64,000 bases of DNA. Origin: Arthrobacter sp. N199823 (GTDB taxonomy: Bacteria > Actinomycetota > Actinomycetes > Actinomycetales > Micrococcaceae). This document shows, in pieces, positions 1 to 8,039 of this stretch (position 1 is its first letter; the number at the start of each line of letters is the position of its first letter). Below the pieces are notes generated by a model, which saw nothing but the letters and a program-made list of their open reading frames with translations, was not told the origin of the DNA and made no database searches. The stretch lies in assembly GCF_002929705.1 (NCBI RefSeq), contig NZ_PJIN01000002.1:1-64000 (forward strand), written 5' to 3'. The position numbers and the translations under genes are program-made.

Positions 1-81
1 CACCTCGCTCACATCGCTGAAGGCATCGAAGATTCCGGCCACACCCGCCAAGAAGCCGCCTCCCTCCTCGCCGCACAATAA
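1..81 (+). CDS. 3' end of an unidentified gene (partial)
   Basis: An open frame runs in from the left edge of the window and stops at a TAA at 79-81. Only 26 residues are visible, ending in EAASLLAAQ, with an amphipathic, helix-like composition. I do not recognise the family from so short a tail. It runs towards the 67-bp inverted repeat that starts 49 bases downstream, which would be a suitable end for its transcript. Confidence 0.45.
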   Translation, partial: HLAHIAEGIEDSGHTRQEAASLLAAQ

Positions 82-130
82 AGCGGGGCACTCATACGCG
101 CAGAGGACCAGCCGGAAGTGGGTCCCTGTC

Positions 131-197
131 TGAGGATTAACCTAATGGGGAGTGTGCGGGCCGGTGGCCCGCACACTCCCCATTAGGTTAATCCTCA
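131..197. terminator. 67-bp perfect inverted repeat, possible bidirectional terminator
   Basis: Two 32-base arms (131-162 and 166-197) are exact reverse complements around the 3-base loop GGT. The arms begin TGAGGATTAACC and their inner part is GC-rich. The element lies between the stop of the rightward partial gene and the last codons of the leftward lactate permease remnant, whose TAA lies inside the right arm. There is no clear T-run, so a bidirectional terminator is an inference. A 32-bp perfect stem is unusually long for one, so a mobile-element scar is an alternative. Confidence 0.6.
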
Positions 198-535
198 GTA
201 GGAAAAGCTGAAACTACGGCAGCATCCAGCCCAAGACGTGGGTGGACTGCAGGTAGGTAAGTGTGCAGACGTACATCACCCTTGCCGATCACGTCAAAGA
301 CACGGCCGTGGTCCTCGAACCGCCCGCTGAGCACTGTGACCTGGTAGAGCCAGACGGCCATGGTGACGATCCACAGCACCTGGAAGGCACCAAAGACCCC
401 GCCCTGATTTGCGGACAGGAGCGCCAACCCGGCGGGCATCTTGAAGGCGACGATGACCGACCAGGCAACACTGTTGAGCGCCTGATCTGTGCTGGGGTGA
501 ATAGGTACACGGGGTTGCTCCGCGTCGACGGGCGA
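188..535 (-). pseudogene. Remnant of an L-lactate permease (LldP/LctP family)
   Basis: The open frame between the stops covers about 115 residues, and the only ATG is internal at 439. The middle reads MPAGLALLSANQGGVFGAF, then LWIVTMAVWLYQVTVLSGRF and EDHGRVFDVI. From knowledge of the family this matches the N-terminal third of L-lactate permeases, which run on into a conserved membrane segment. Here the similarity ends at about 255 and the frame continues with unrelated residues to a stop inside the inverted repeat. The start, the N-terminal helix and the rest of the roughly 550-residue transporter are missing. An LldR-like regulator lies just upstream on the same strand, which fits a decayed lactate-use locus. 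From 536 to 773 I see no gene. Confidence 0.6.
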
Positions 536-773
536 CTAAAAGTTTATGGTCAGGCCTCTATGGTCGGGCCGCCATAATCCAGCGTAGATCTTCCGGAAAA
601 TGTGAGCCATTCACCTTGTGGTGACGGCTTGTTGTGGTGCGGGAGCCGCGCTTACTGGGCTCGACCGCAAGGCAGCGCACCTGAGGGCTGCCGTGCGGAT
701 CGCTTTCCTGGCTGCGCGGATGACGGAGGGTCCTGCGGCCGGACAGGCAGGGGATTCGCGCTTGGAAGTGTGG

Positions 774-1496
774 TTAGCTTCCATTCTCGATGAAGAACCA
801 TTCGATGTGCTCTCGAAGCAGCCGTCCGGCCATCTCGCCGTCGCGGGCAGTGACGGCGTCAAGGATGCCGTGGTGCTGGGCCCGCAGAGTCTCTGCAACA
901 GGAAACCACTGTTCGTCCGTCGTGACGGAATTGCGTACATAATCCATGATGGAGAGGCGCAGAGAATCCATCATCGCGGACACTACGGCGTTGCCGGCCA
1001 AGGTGCTGAGGAGGACGTGAAACTGCGAGTCAAGGTCGTGGAATGCCTCGCGGTCAAGAGTAGTGTCGTCCATCAAGTGCAGGAGCTCGCGGGCTCGGGC
1101 CAGGGACGGTTCGTTGATCGGCATCTCACTCGCGGCCTTCGAGGCGGCCCACGATTCCATGAGGATCCGGGCCTCTACAATGTCGGCGACCGGCAGGTGC
1201 TGGCTCGCCACGTGTAGACGCAAGGTCGAGGATAGCCCCGCAGCGGGATTGGAGATCAGCACCGCCCCGGAGTTCGGCCCTGAACCGGTGGCTGTGCGCA
1301 CAAGTCCCATGACGTCCAGGATGCGGATGGCGTCTCGCACTGAGGCTCGCGAGATCCCGTGCTGCTCTGAGAGGATGCGTTCCCCCGGGAGGCGGTCGCC
1401 GATCTTCAGCCGTCCGGCCCTCAGCTCAGCCTCGATGCTCGCCAAGACCGCCTCGTAGGCGCGCGTTCCTGCCGCTTTTTCCTTTTTATCAGTCAC
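774..1496 (-). CDS. GntR/FadR-family transcriptional regulator, LldR-like
   Basis: This is a DNA-binding repressor of the FadR subgroup with a winged helix at about residues 12-80 (ELRAGRLKIGDRLPGER, SRASVRDAIRILD) and a C-terminal FCD ligand domain. The four expected metal ligands are visible: D and H in FHDLDSQFH, H in RAQHHGIL and H in LLREHIEWF. TATGSGPNSG resembles corynebacterial LldR, and the neighbouring remnant is a lactate permease, so L-lactate is the likely effector. This is inferred. I chose the GTG at 1496, preceded by an AGGATGG-like ribosome site. An ATG at 1592 would add a proline-rich extension that the family lacks. Confidence 0.85.
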   Translation of the reverse strand: MTDKKEKAAGTRAYEAVLASIEAELRAGRLKIGDRLPGERILSEQHGISRASVRDAIRILDVMGLVRTATGSGPNSGAVLISNPAAGLSSTLRLHVASQHLPVADIVEARILMESWAASKAASEMPINEPSLARARELLHLMDDTTLDREAFHDLDSQFHVLLSTLAGNAVVSAMMDSLRLSIMDYVRNSVTTDEQWFPVAETLRAQHHGILDAVTARDGEMAGRLLREHIEWFFIENGS

Positions 1497-1730
1497 CGTT
1501 CCATCCTGCCACGGGCCCACATCCTTCACGGCATCACGCCGAGGGTGGCTCCCGTTCTGACGGTGTGGGTTGTGAGGGGGCGGTTGAGGCATGAGATGGC
1601 GTTTACTTTCATGTTCAGGCTTTTGACACGGACACGACCCTTGCTCTGCACCCCATTGTCCTGGGCCGGCAGCGCTTGACTGGGAGTGCTTGGCTCTGCA
1701 GTGCCGGGCGGCGCTAGGGTTCGCAGTGCT

Positions 1731-2180
1731 ATGCTAAAGTCTCGAATCTTTGTACTAGGCGGTGGTGGTGTGTTTGGAGTAGATCCGGCGGCCCGCAAGC
1801 CGCCGAGTACGGACCCGACCGGTTTTGCCTCGCCCGCCCGCGACTATTTTGATGGCGGAATCGACCTCAATCGCCACCTCATTCGCGACCGCACCAGCAC
1901 CTTCGTCATGCGCGTCGCCGGCGATTCCATGGCCGGTGCCGGGATTGCAAGCGGTGACGAGATCATCGTTGACCGCGCGCTGACCCCGCGCGACGGATCA
2001 GTGGTGGTTGCCGTCGTCGAGGGGGAGCTCTTGATCCGCCGTCTCATGAAGCACGACGGCGTCACCTCCCTCGCCACCCAGCCCGCCCAAGGCGCGTCCC
2101 CGGCGACCGCCGAGATGGTTGCGTTGAGCGGCGACGTTACGGTGTGGGGCGTTGTTACCCGGTGCCTGCACCACGTTTAA
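1731..2180 (+). CDS. umuD: UmuD-like S24 peptidase subunit of DNA polymerase V
   Basis: This is a 149-residue LexA/UmuD-type protein. UmuD normally cleaves itself after RecA activation and then partners UmuC in error-prone translesion synthesis. The core aligns well with E. coli UmuD: SPARDYFDGGIDLN, the serine motif GDSMAGAGI and DGSVVVAVVEGEL. Two key positions differ. The catalytic lysine (E. coli Lys97) is arginine in ELLIRRL, and the residue before the scissile glycine is threonine (TGFASPARDY) where Ala or Cys is usual. The ATG at 1731 follows a weak AGGGT. An upstream GTG at 1686 would add 15 residues. Its expected partner umuC is 7 kb away and frameshifted. Confidence 0.82.
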   Translation: MLKSRIFVLGGGGVFGVDPAARKPPSTDPTGFASPARDYFDGGIDLNRHLIRDRTSTFVMRVAGDSMAGAGIASGDEIIVDRALTPRDGSVVVAVVEGELLIRRLMKHDGVTSLATQPAQGASPATAEMVALSGDVTVWGVVTRCLHHV

Positions 2181-2365
2181 GGCGCTGCCCCACCATGGTT
2201 TGGATGCTGCGCTGCCAAGACCGGCTGCGCAGCCCCGCATGTGCATCCCCGGCAAGGGACACAGCGACTTGAGGCCATCGCTGACTCAAAGTGACTGGGA
2301 CTGTCAATCAACATGCGACCATGCCGCAAGCTACTGAGTTCAATGATGAGCATCGTCGCCGGCGA

Positions 2366-3151
2366 CTAGGGGAAGAAAATCATCTTCACGAGGGCCGCCG
2401 TTCCCACCACAATAATGGTGGCCCGCAGGGCGGTAGGAGGTAGCTTTCGGCCAAACCTGGCTCCGAAGAAGCCGCCCACAAGCGAACCGCAGGCGATCAG
2501 CGCGGTCACTCTCCAATCAATATGTTCCCCGGCCACGACGATGAAGGTGACAGCGGCAATGGCATTGACCGCAGTTGTGAGGGCATTCTTGACGGCATTG
2601 ATTTGCTGCAGCGCAATAGTGGTCACGATGCTCATAAAGCCAACCAGCAAAATGCCTTGGGCGGCGCCAAAATAGCCGCCGTAGATCCCCAGCACAAAGA
2701 TGCCCGCCAAGAGGCCAACCGAGCCTGCTGAAGGACCGGGAGAGGTGAGAATCCCCGCTGTGGCGAGGGCCCGGCGTCGTGCGGTTAGGCGTTGTAAAGC
2801 CGGGCCAAACGCCACCATCAGCAGCCCAAGAACAATGAGAATGGGGACTATGGTTTGGAACGCCGACGCCGGCAGAACCAGGAGCAGTAACGCCCCTGCC
2901 AAACCACCAATGGCCGACGCCGGGAGCAGCCGCAGAATCAGGGCTCGGTTCGGCGCCAATTCCTTGCGATAGCCCCATGTGCCGGACAGTCCACCGGCCA
3001 CCAGCCCAATGTTGTTGGATATATTTGCCGTCAGTGGGGGATAGCCAAAGAGTAGGAGCACCGGAAACGTCACGAGGGTTCCGGAACCGACCACCACGTT
3101 GATCATTCCAGCCCACATGCCAGCGAGCAGAATGCCGCCCATTTCCAACAT
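2366..3151 (-). CDS. TSUP-family permease (TauE/SafE type)
   Basis: This is a 261-residue integral membrane protein of about eight hydrophobic helices. It has the duplicated half-motifs of the sulfite exporter TauE/SafE family: GMINVVVGSGTLVTFPVLL with TANISNNIGLVAGGLSG near the N-terminus, and GIYGGYFGAAQGILL with INAVKNALTTAVN in the second half. Such proteins move sulfite, sulfonates or other small organic anions across the cytoplasmic membrane, and the substrate cannot be read from sequence. A strong AGGAGG lies 6 bases before the ATG. It appears monocistronic, and no sulfur-metabolism gene is adjacent. Confidence 0.88.
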   Translation of the reverse strand: MLEMGGILLAGMWAGMINVVVGSGTLVTFPVLLLFGYPPLTANISNNIGLVAGGLSGTWGYRKELAPNRALILRLLPASAIGGLAGALLLLVLPASAFQTIVPILIVLGLLMVAFGPALQRLTARRRALATAGILTSPGPSAGSVGLLAGIFVLGIYGGYFGAAQGILLVGFMSIVTTIALQQINAVKNALTTAVNAIAAVTFIVVAGEHIDWRVTALIACGSLVGGFFGARFGRKLPPTALRATIIVVGTAALVKMIFFP

Positions 3152-3309
3152 GCATTCCTCCTGTAGTGAAGTGCAGCCGCCAGCCAGTGCTCGACCGCAC
3201 AGCCCCTATATTTCCACAACCGAAGGGACTGCTGGGAGGATGCGCCGCCGTCGAACTTTAGAAATTGCGGGTTGGAGGGAAAACGGTGTGACGGCTTTAG
3301 GATGGGGAA

Positions 3310-4107
3310 ATGGGGAAAAATGTGGGGCGAAAGGAAGCCGCCCGCAAACCGATCTACGTTGAGATTCGCATGAGGGCTGCCTTGGAGCGGGTATGGGAGC
3401 TGAGTCAGAATCCGGAAGCGCACCCCCGCTGGGACCTACGCTTCTCACGCATCATCCCCGTTGATCAGGACGAGCAGGGACAGCTGCGTTTCCGCTACGA
3501 GTTTTTGCTGCCGATGCACACCATCAGGGGGACTGGGACCTCGCTTGGCCACCGGCACCGGGCGGATGGCCAAGCGACGTCGGTGCTGAAGTTCGATACC
3601 TCCGACTGGCTTTCACCGATTGGCCCTGGCTCCGGATATTGGCGCTATATCCCCACCGATGACGGCTTACGCTTCATCACTGGGTACAACTATCAGCCGG
3701 GCATGGGATGTGTGGGTAAGGCTCTGGATGCTCGCATCATTCGGCCGGTACTGGGCTGGGCAACGGCCATCAGCTTTGATCGCCTGCGGCTGTGGGCGGA
3801 ATCGGACGTGGATCCGCAGGACTCACGCAACCGTTGGATCCTGGACGCCGGCAGCCGAGCAGGCGCGCTGCTGCTGGCCGGGGGACTGCTCCGCCGGGCG
3901 GTGGCTCAACACAGTCTTGGCACTGCAGCCCTCGGTGCGGCTGCCGTACTGGCATCCCTGGCAACACCGGCCCACTGGTCCGTGCCGCGCGCCGGCCGGT
4001 GCCTGCGACGTGCGCCAGATGAACGCGCAGCCCGCGCCCCGTCCGTGCTCGCCGGATTGCGGGAACCCGACCAGTCAGGCAATAGCCATCTGGCAGACAA
4101 GGAATAG
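3310..4107 (+). CDS. SRPBCC-domain protein with hydrophobic C-terminal segment
   Basis: Residues 15-170 have the START/polyketide-cyclase-like pattern: an RVWELSQNPEAHPRWD opening, RFRYEFLLPM, SVLKFDTSDW and RFITGYNYQPGM. This fold binds hydrophobic ligands. Residues 175-235 are alanine- and leucine-rich and could form one or two membrane helices, followed by an Arg/Ala-rich tail. The stop is 2 bases before the DUF4166 gene, so the two are almost certainly co-transcribed and may act together. No specific function is known to me for the pair. The ATG at 3310 follows a purine-rich stretch. Confidence 0.75.
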   Translation: MGKNVGRKEAARKPIYVEIRMRAALERVWELSQNPEAHPRWDLRFSRIIPVDQDEQGQLRFRYEFLLPMHTIRGTGTSLGHRHRADGQATSVLKFDTSDWLSPIGPGSGYWRYIPTDDGLRFITGYNYQPGMGCVGKALDARIIRPVLGWATAISFDRLRLWAESDVDPQDSRNRWILDAGSRAGALLLAGGLLRRAVAQHSLGTAALGAAAVLASLATPAHWSVPRAGRCLRRAPDERAARAPSVLAGLREPDQSGNSHLADKE

Positions 4108-4109
4108 AC

Positions 4110-4808
4110 ATGGCCTCAATCTTTGAAATAACCCTCGGCGAAGATTTCCAACGGCTGCATCCCATGATGCAGAAGCGCTTTGGCGTGGACGTGGAGGCCG
4201 GCTACGCCTGTGTCGGCACGGGCGTTTTCTCCGAAGTGCGCCGTGGTGCCTGGTGGACGGTGCCGTTCTTGCGCTTCGGCGCCTTTCGCAACATCCTGTT
4301 CCCCGATCAGGGGGACAACATTCCCTTCACGGTGGAGAATTACCCCTATGTAGACGGATTTGGCCGGCCCACCGTCACCTTTGTGCGGACTCTGGACGTG
4401 CCCAGTGTCAGGGGTGGACGGGCGAAGAAGCGACGGTTTGACGCCACCATGGTGCACAGCAAAGAGCGCGGCGCGATTGTTGACTACCTTGGAACCCACC
4501 AGCATCTGGCCACCGATCTGGTCCTAGACGTCCTCGATGACGGTTCCCTCCACTTGCAAACCACCGGCCAGCGCTTCTATGAGGGGCCTGTGGTCTTCAA
4601 CTTTCCGGCCATTGGCACAGGAACTGCCGACCTTTACGAAAGCTACGATGACGCCCGCGGTGTCTACACCGTCCAGATGCAGGTGCGGAATCCCTACTTT
4701 GGCTTCCTCTTCGGCTACAAGGGGGAGTTCACGTGTGAGTTTCCAGCCATCGGGGGAGATGATGTTCCGGTCCATCTCAAGCCGGTGCGCGAAGAAATTC
4801 GAGAATAA
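4110..4808 (+). CDS. DUF4166-domain protein
   Basis: This 232-residue protein begins with the DUF4166 pattern: FQRLHPMMQKRFG at residues 11-23, then GYACVGTGVF, a central FTVENYPYVDGFGRPTVTF and a C-terminal YFGFLFGYKGEF. The family is uncharacterised and is sometimes fused or adjacent to oxidoreductases or lipid-binding domains. It lies 2 bases downstream of the SRPBCC gene, which suggests a two-gene operon. It has no signal peptide or membrane helix. Its stop is only 3 bases from the stop of the convergent lipoprotein gene. Confidence 0.8.
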   Translation: MASIFEITLGEDFQRLHPMMQKRFGVDVEAGYACVGTGVFSEVRRGAWWTVPFLRFGAFRNILFPDQGDNIPFTVENYPYVDGFGRPTVTFVRTLDVPSVRGGRAKKRRFDATMVHSKERGAIVDYLGTHQHLATDLVLDVLDDGSLHLQTTGQRFYEGPVVFNFPAIGTGTADLYESYDDARGVYTVQMQVRNPYFGFLFGYKGEFTCEFPAIGGDDVPVHLKPVREEIRE

Positions 4809-4811
4809 CTC

Positions 4812-5279
4812 TTACCCCGGTTGCGTACCAACCGTGGTCATAAGCCATGCGCCGTCGGACTGCTCTGCGTGCCAAATTTGGGTATGCCGGTACTCAGCGT
4901 TCACGGCACCATCCGCGCAAAAATCGATGGCCGACCTGTCAACGGAAATGCGCTTGACCTTGCTGCCCTCGGCAAACAGCAGCCACTGCACGGAATCAGT
5001 CGACGAGGTGTTGAGCCCCCGCGCTGCCTTGGTGAACGGCTCCGGAACGTCATTGGTATCGCTGTAGGGGCACGCGAGGAACATGGCATCCCACTGCGCA
5101 GTGGGAGCGCCGGAGCCTTCCCCCCGCGGCAAGGTGAATTGCCCGCCCTGGGCTTGTTTTGCGACGGCGTCTTGAAAAGTGGGGTTGTTGGTGCATCCGG
5201 TGAGGGCCGCTCCCAGCAAGAGTATGGCGGCGGGGATTGCCCATTTCGACGGCGCAGGCGCCATAGGTGCAAGACTCAT
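4812..5279 (-). CDS. Small lipoprotein of unknown function
   Basis: This is a 155-residue protein with a lipoprotein signal peptide: a charged start, the hydrophobic run AIPAAILLLGAALTG and a lipobox LTGC with the lipidated cysteine at about residue 29. The mature part has two further cysteines (FLACPY and IDFCAD) that could form a disulfide outside the membrane. I recognise no named domain. It is convergent with the DUF4166 gene and divergent from the padR operon. Confidence 0.72.
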   Translation of the reverse strand: MSLAPMAPAPSKWAIPAAILLLGAALTGCTNNPTFQDAVAKQAQGGQFTLPRGEGSGAPTAQWDAMFLACPYSDTNDVPEPFTKAARGLNTSSTDSVQWLLFAEGSKVKRISVDRSAIDFCADGAVNAEYRHTQIWHAEQSDGAWLMTTVGTQPG

Positions 5280-5337
5280 GCTTCGAGACTAGTTGCAACT
5301 GCCGGCGCAAGCAGACGGCGATACTTCATCTTGCTTC

Positions 5338-5358
5338 ATATTCCCACTGTGGGTATAT
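5338..5358. promoter_or_regulatory. Inverted-repeat operator candidate upstream of padR
   Basis: Two 10-base arms, ATATTCCCAC and GTGGGTATAT, flank a single T and pair at 9 of 10 positions. The site ends 8 bases before the padR ATG, over the likely promoter and ribosome-binding region. PadR regulators often repress their own operons, so autoregulation is a reasonable inference. Confidence 0.5.
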
Positions 5359-5366
5359 TGGCGGTC

Positions 5367-5726
5367 ATGAATGAGAATACGTTTTGGATCCTCACGGCGC
5401 TCGCAGGCGGTCGGCAGCACGGATATGCCATTCTGCGTGACGTTGAATCGCTAACTGCCTCGAAGGTGTCATTGCGGGTGACGACGCTCTACGCCTCGCT
5501 CGAGCGTCTGGAACGGGACGGACTGGTTCGCCGGGCCGGCGAGGAAATAGTCGATGGCCGCGCCCGTCGCTACTACGAACTGACGGACGATGGTGTCCAG
5601 GGGCTGACGGGGGAGACGGAGCAGTTGGCTGTCAGGCTGAGGGCTGCGAAAAAGCGGCTGGCAGCAGCTCGTCCGGCACCCATTCGCCCGGCGCCGGCAA
5701 CCATGGCGTGGGGGTTTGCCGGATGA
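5367..5726 (+). CDS. PadR-family transcriptional regulator
   Basis: This 119-residue winged-helix protein has the PadR signature: FWILTALAGGRQHGYAILRD, VTTLYASLERLERDGLV and DGRARRYYELTDDG. The usual C-terminal dimerisation helix is short. I chose the ATG at 5367, just after the inverted repeat, because upstream in-frame residues read through the promoter. Its TGA overlaps the ATG of the membrane protein gene by 4 bases. This PadR-plus-membrane-protein arrangement is common in actinobacteria, and the ligand is unknown. Confidence 0.87.
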   Translation: MNENTFWILTALAGGRQHGYAILRDVESLTASKVSLRVTTLYASLERLERDGLVRRAGEEIVDGRARRYYELTDDGVQGLTGETEQLAVRLRAAKKRLAAARPAPIRPAPATMAWGFAG

Positions 5727-7093
5727 ACGGTGCAACGCGTCGGAAGTATGCGCGGCTTTTACACTGGTATCCGAAGGTCTGGCGTGACGAGCATGGCCGC
5801 CTGATGCTGGACACTCTCGAGGAGCACGCAGCCGATCGTGCCGTAGCACGGCCGTCCGTTGCCGAGGCCTGGTCCATCAGGGCTCACGGACTGGGTGAAC
5901 GGGCCACGAACCGTTGGGCAGTGATTGCCGCAACCTTTTCGCTGGTGGTGTTCATTGCTGCTACCGCAATCCTGTTGAGCGACGCGATGATGTTCCCGGG
6001 TGCTGGTGCATTGCGAATCGCGTTGGCGGTCTTCATGGGCCCTCTCGCACTTGCTGTTGCTGGTGTGATCCTTCTTCACCGAAGAGGCCAGTTGTCCGCA
6101 CCGGCTTCGCTGTGTGCGGTAGCGGGTGCCGGGCCTGCCTTTGCCATGACAGCGCTGGCAGCAGCGAGCTGGTCCCTTGGCTTCGACGAAGCCGATGCAG
6201 GAGGGACCCGCACTTGGTTTGGCTCGGCAACATTCCTGTTTATCCTGATGGGGTGGTTCTTCGGCACTGTTTCCCTCCTAGCTCCTGTTGCTTCAGTGGT
6301 TAAAAGACGACTCCCTTCCCTCATTCGGCTGCTGCTGATCGGGACGCTGGCGGCATTGCTGGCCATTGTTACCGGAATTATGGTGGTAACGGGGCAAATT
6401 TTGGGCGGCCTGGGAGCTGCCGTGGTGCTCCTGATGGCTTTGCTGGCCGGTCGGCCTGCGCCACCGTCGGAACGACCAGAGGTTGAGCAGGTAATCAAGC
6501 AAGCTGTCCGCCCGGACAGCCCTGCGGTGTTGACCCGTAGCAGTTACACCAAGATTTGCAGGGCGGCACTGTTGGCGCTTGTGGTGGGCATAGGGTGCGC
6601 CGCTTTCGCGCTCACCGGCAGTCTCTGGGTGCCCGGAGTCAGGGATTCCAGCCATGCCATGAATCTCGGGTTGGCGGCCGGCGCGCTGGCAGCCATGCTC
6701 GTTGTCATCGCGTTGGCGATGGTGCTCAGACCGCGTTTTGGCACGATCATGCGGTGGTCGGCCCTGCTGCTCTGTGCTGGCTTGGCTATGGAATCTGCTG
6801 CCCAGATCGCCGGAGCTGGCCATTCGCTGCAGTGGCCGTTGACACTTCTTGCTGCTGTGCTGGCCGGTTTTGCCGTTGCAGTTCCGATCGCACGCTTTGT
6901 ATCTGCCAAGCCCCCGGTGCGCATCGCAGTGGCCATGGCCCTCGGTTTGGCGGCGGCCATGCCCGGGATCATGATTGTGACTGCGGCTGCGTTCATTGCG
7001 CCGGTCGCTGCCGTTGCGCTAGCCGTGTGGTCATGGAGGCGGCTGTCCGCTGGGCGGCGGGCTGCAGGACCGCAGCTGGCCAGTATCCAGTGA
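5723..7093 (+). CDS. Multi-pass membrane protein linked to PadR
   Basis: This is a 456-residue protein. A soluble N-terminal segment of about 65 residues (RRKYARLLHWYPKVWRDEHG) resembles the cytoplasmic domain common in membrane proteins encoded after PadR regulators. About ten hydrophobic helices follow, rich in Ala, Val and Leu, and the protein ends in a short basic tail. It is translationally coupled to padR by an ATGA overlap. A role in sensing or answering membrane stress is plausible from context only. I recognise no transporter motif. Confidence 0.75.
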   Translation: MNGATRRKYARLLHWYPKVWRDEHGRLMLDTLEEHAADRAVARPSVAEAWSIRAHGLGERATNRWAVIAATFSLVVFIAATAILLSDAMMFPGAGALRIALAVFMGPLALAVAGVILLHRRGQLSAPASLCAVAGAGPAFAMTALAAASWSLGFDEADAGGTRTWFGSATFLFILMGWFFGTVSLLAPVASVVKRRLPSLIRLLLIGTLAALLAIVTGIMVVTGQILGGLGAAVVLLMALLAGRPAPPSERPEVEQVIKQAVRPDSPAVLTRSSYTKICRAALLALVVGIGCAAFALTGSLWVPGVRDSSHAMNLGLAAGALAAMLVVIALAMVLRPRFGTIMRWSALLLCAGLAMESAAQIAGAGHSLQWPLTLLAAVLAGFAVAVPIARFVSAKPPVRIAVAMALGLAAAMPGIMIVTAAAFIAPVAAVALAVWSWRRLSAGRRAAGPQLASIQ

Positions 7094-7166
7094 CGGCCCA
7101 ACGCTGTCCTGTGTAGTCCACGGCCAACCAACACTTCCCGCCGCTCTGCCAACAACCGCCTGGCGA

Positions 7167-7559
7167 GGTGGGATCGATCTGAATCCTCTCGACGTTCAGG
7201 ACACTGATGCGATGGCCTGGCTAACGAACCTTGTCTGGCCCGAGCAAGAAGATCGCCGCCTGAGACTCGAAGCAGCCATCACCATCGCCCGCCATGATCC
7301 GCCCCACCTCGAACGCGGAAACATTCTCACCGATCTGCGAAAGCACGTCGACGTTGCAGCACAATTCCAGTCTCTTTTGATGGAACTCGTTGAAAAAGGC
7401 GTTTGTCGCTGGGTATCCAACGAAGGCAAAAAAGTCCTACCCGAGATCACCGCGACCGGACCATCCGTACCAGTAGATCGCCCGACATTCGTCCTCGCAC
7501 TCGATGGACAAGCCCTCGCCTGGACACACGGCCACGGAGCCTCACTGACCTGGCTATGA
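7167..7559 (+). pseudogene. Fragment of a DUF2332-family gene
   Basis: The frame reads GIDLNPLDVQ from 7170, then AWLTNLVWPEQEDRRLRLE and ARHDPPHLERGNILTDL, and ends FVLALDGQALAWTHGHG. These are the C-terminal hallmarks of DUF2332 proteins, which are normally about 330 residues. The N-terminal two thirds is absent and there is no plausible start at the beginning of the homology; the internal ATG at 7212 is within it. About 25 residues expected between NILTDL and the CRWVSNEG block also seem to be missing. I read it as a decayed gene. Confidence 0.6.
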
Positions 7560-7694
7560 CACACCTTGAGACAAACCATCAATTGCCGCCTCGTGAAACC
7601 GTCCCACAGGAGGTTCCTTCAGTGGCCATTCGTCCTGCCTGCCGATTTCTCCGCCACCCCAAGGCGGCGCGGTGACATGTGACACACTGAGGCT

Positions 7695-8039
7695 ATGAGC
7701 GGTAAATATTTCACTCGTGTCGCGGCAGCATTCTTGGTCGTCGTTGCCATGACTGGCTGTACCTCCGGCCCGCCATCCGGAAGTGTTGAAGTCGAAGTTC
7801 GCGCTATGCGGCCCGGAGCTCAAGGTGGCTCTTACGAGGTGAAAATCATTGGCCCTGATGGAGACTTAGCCGATGCGCAAGAAGTCGCAGCGGGCTCCAC
7901 TTACGGCATCGAAGGTATCCCCTTTGGTTGGGTCTCAGTCGAGGCAACGTCAGGGTGCACAGCTAAGACAGAGCTGACTTCAGAGTCGCCCACGCTGCGA
8001 ATGGTAATAGACGGGGAAAACTGCACTCTCTCTGATTAG
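7695..8039 (+). CDS. Small secreted lipoprotein
   Basis: This 114-residue protein has a lipoprotein signal peptide (hydrophobic run VAAAFLVVVAMTG) and lipobox MTGC, with the modified cysteine at residue 22. The mature part is about 90 residues with a beta-rich, immunoglobulin-like or carboxypeptidase-regulatory-like pattern (YEVKIIGPDGDL, GIPFGWVSVEA) and two more cysteines (SGCTAKT and ENCTLSD) that may pair. No family is assigned. It stands alone between a pseudogene and a non-coding stretch. Confidence 0.65.
   Translation: MSGKYFTRVAAAFLVVVAMTGCTSGPPSGSVEVEVRAMRPGAQGGSYEVKIIGPDGDLADAQEVAAGSTYGIEGIPFGWVSVEATSGCTAKTELTSESPTLRMVIDGENCTLSD

Noticed and set aside
618-1217. Long rightward open frame opposite the LldR-like regulator
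   Set aside because: No family match, and it is antisense to a gene with clear motifs in the other strand. It is a shadow caused by high GC.
4821-5366. N-terminal extension of padR
   Set aside because: The frame is open but runs opposite the lipoprotein gene and through the promoter. PadR proteins start at the MNENTFWIL position.
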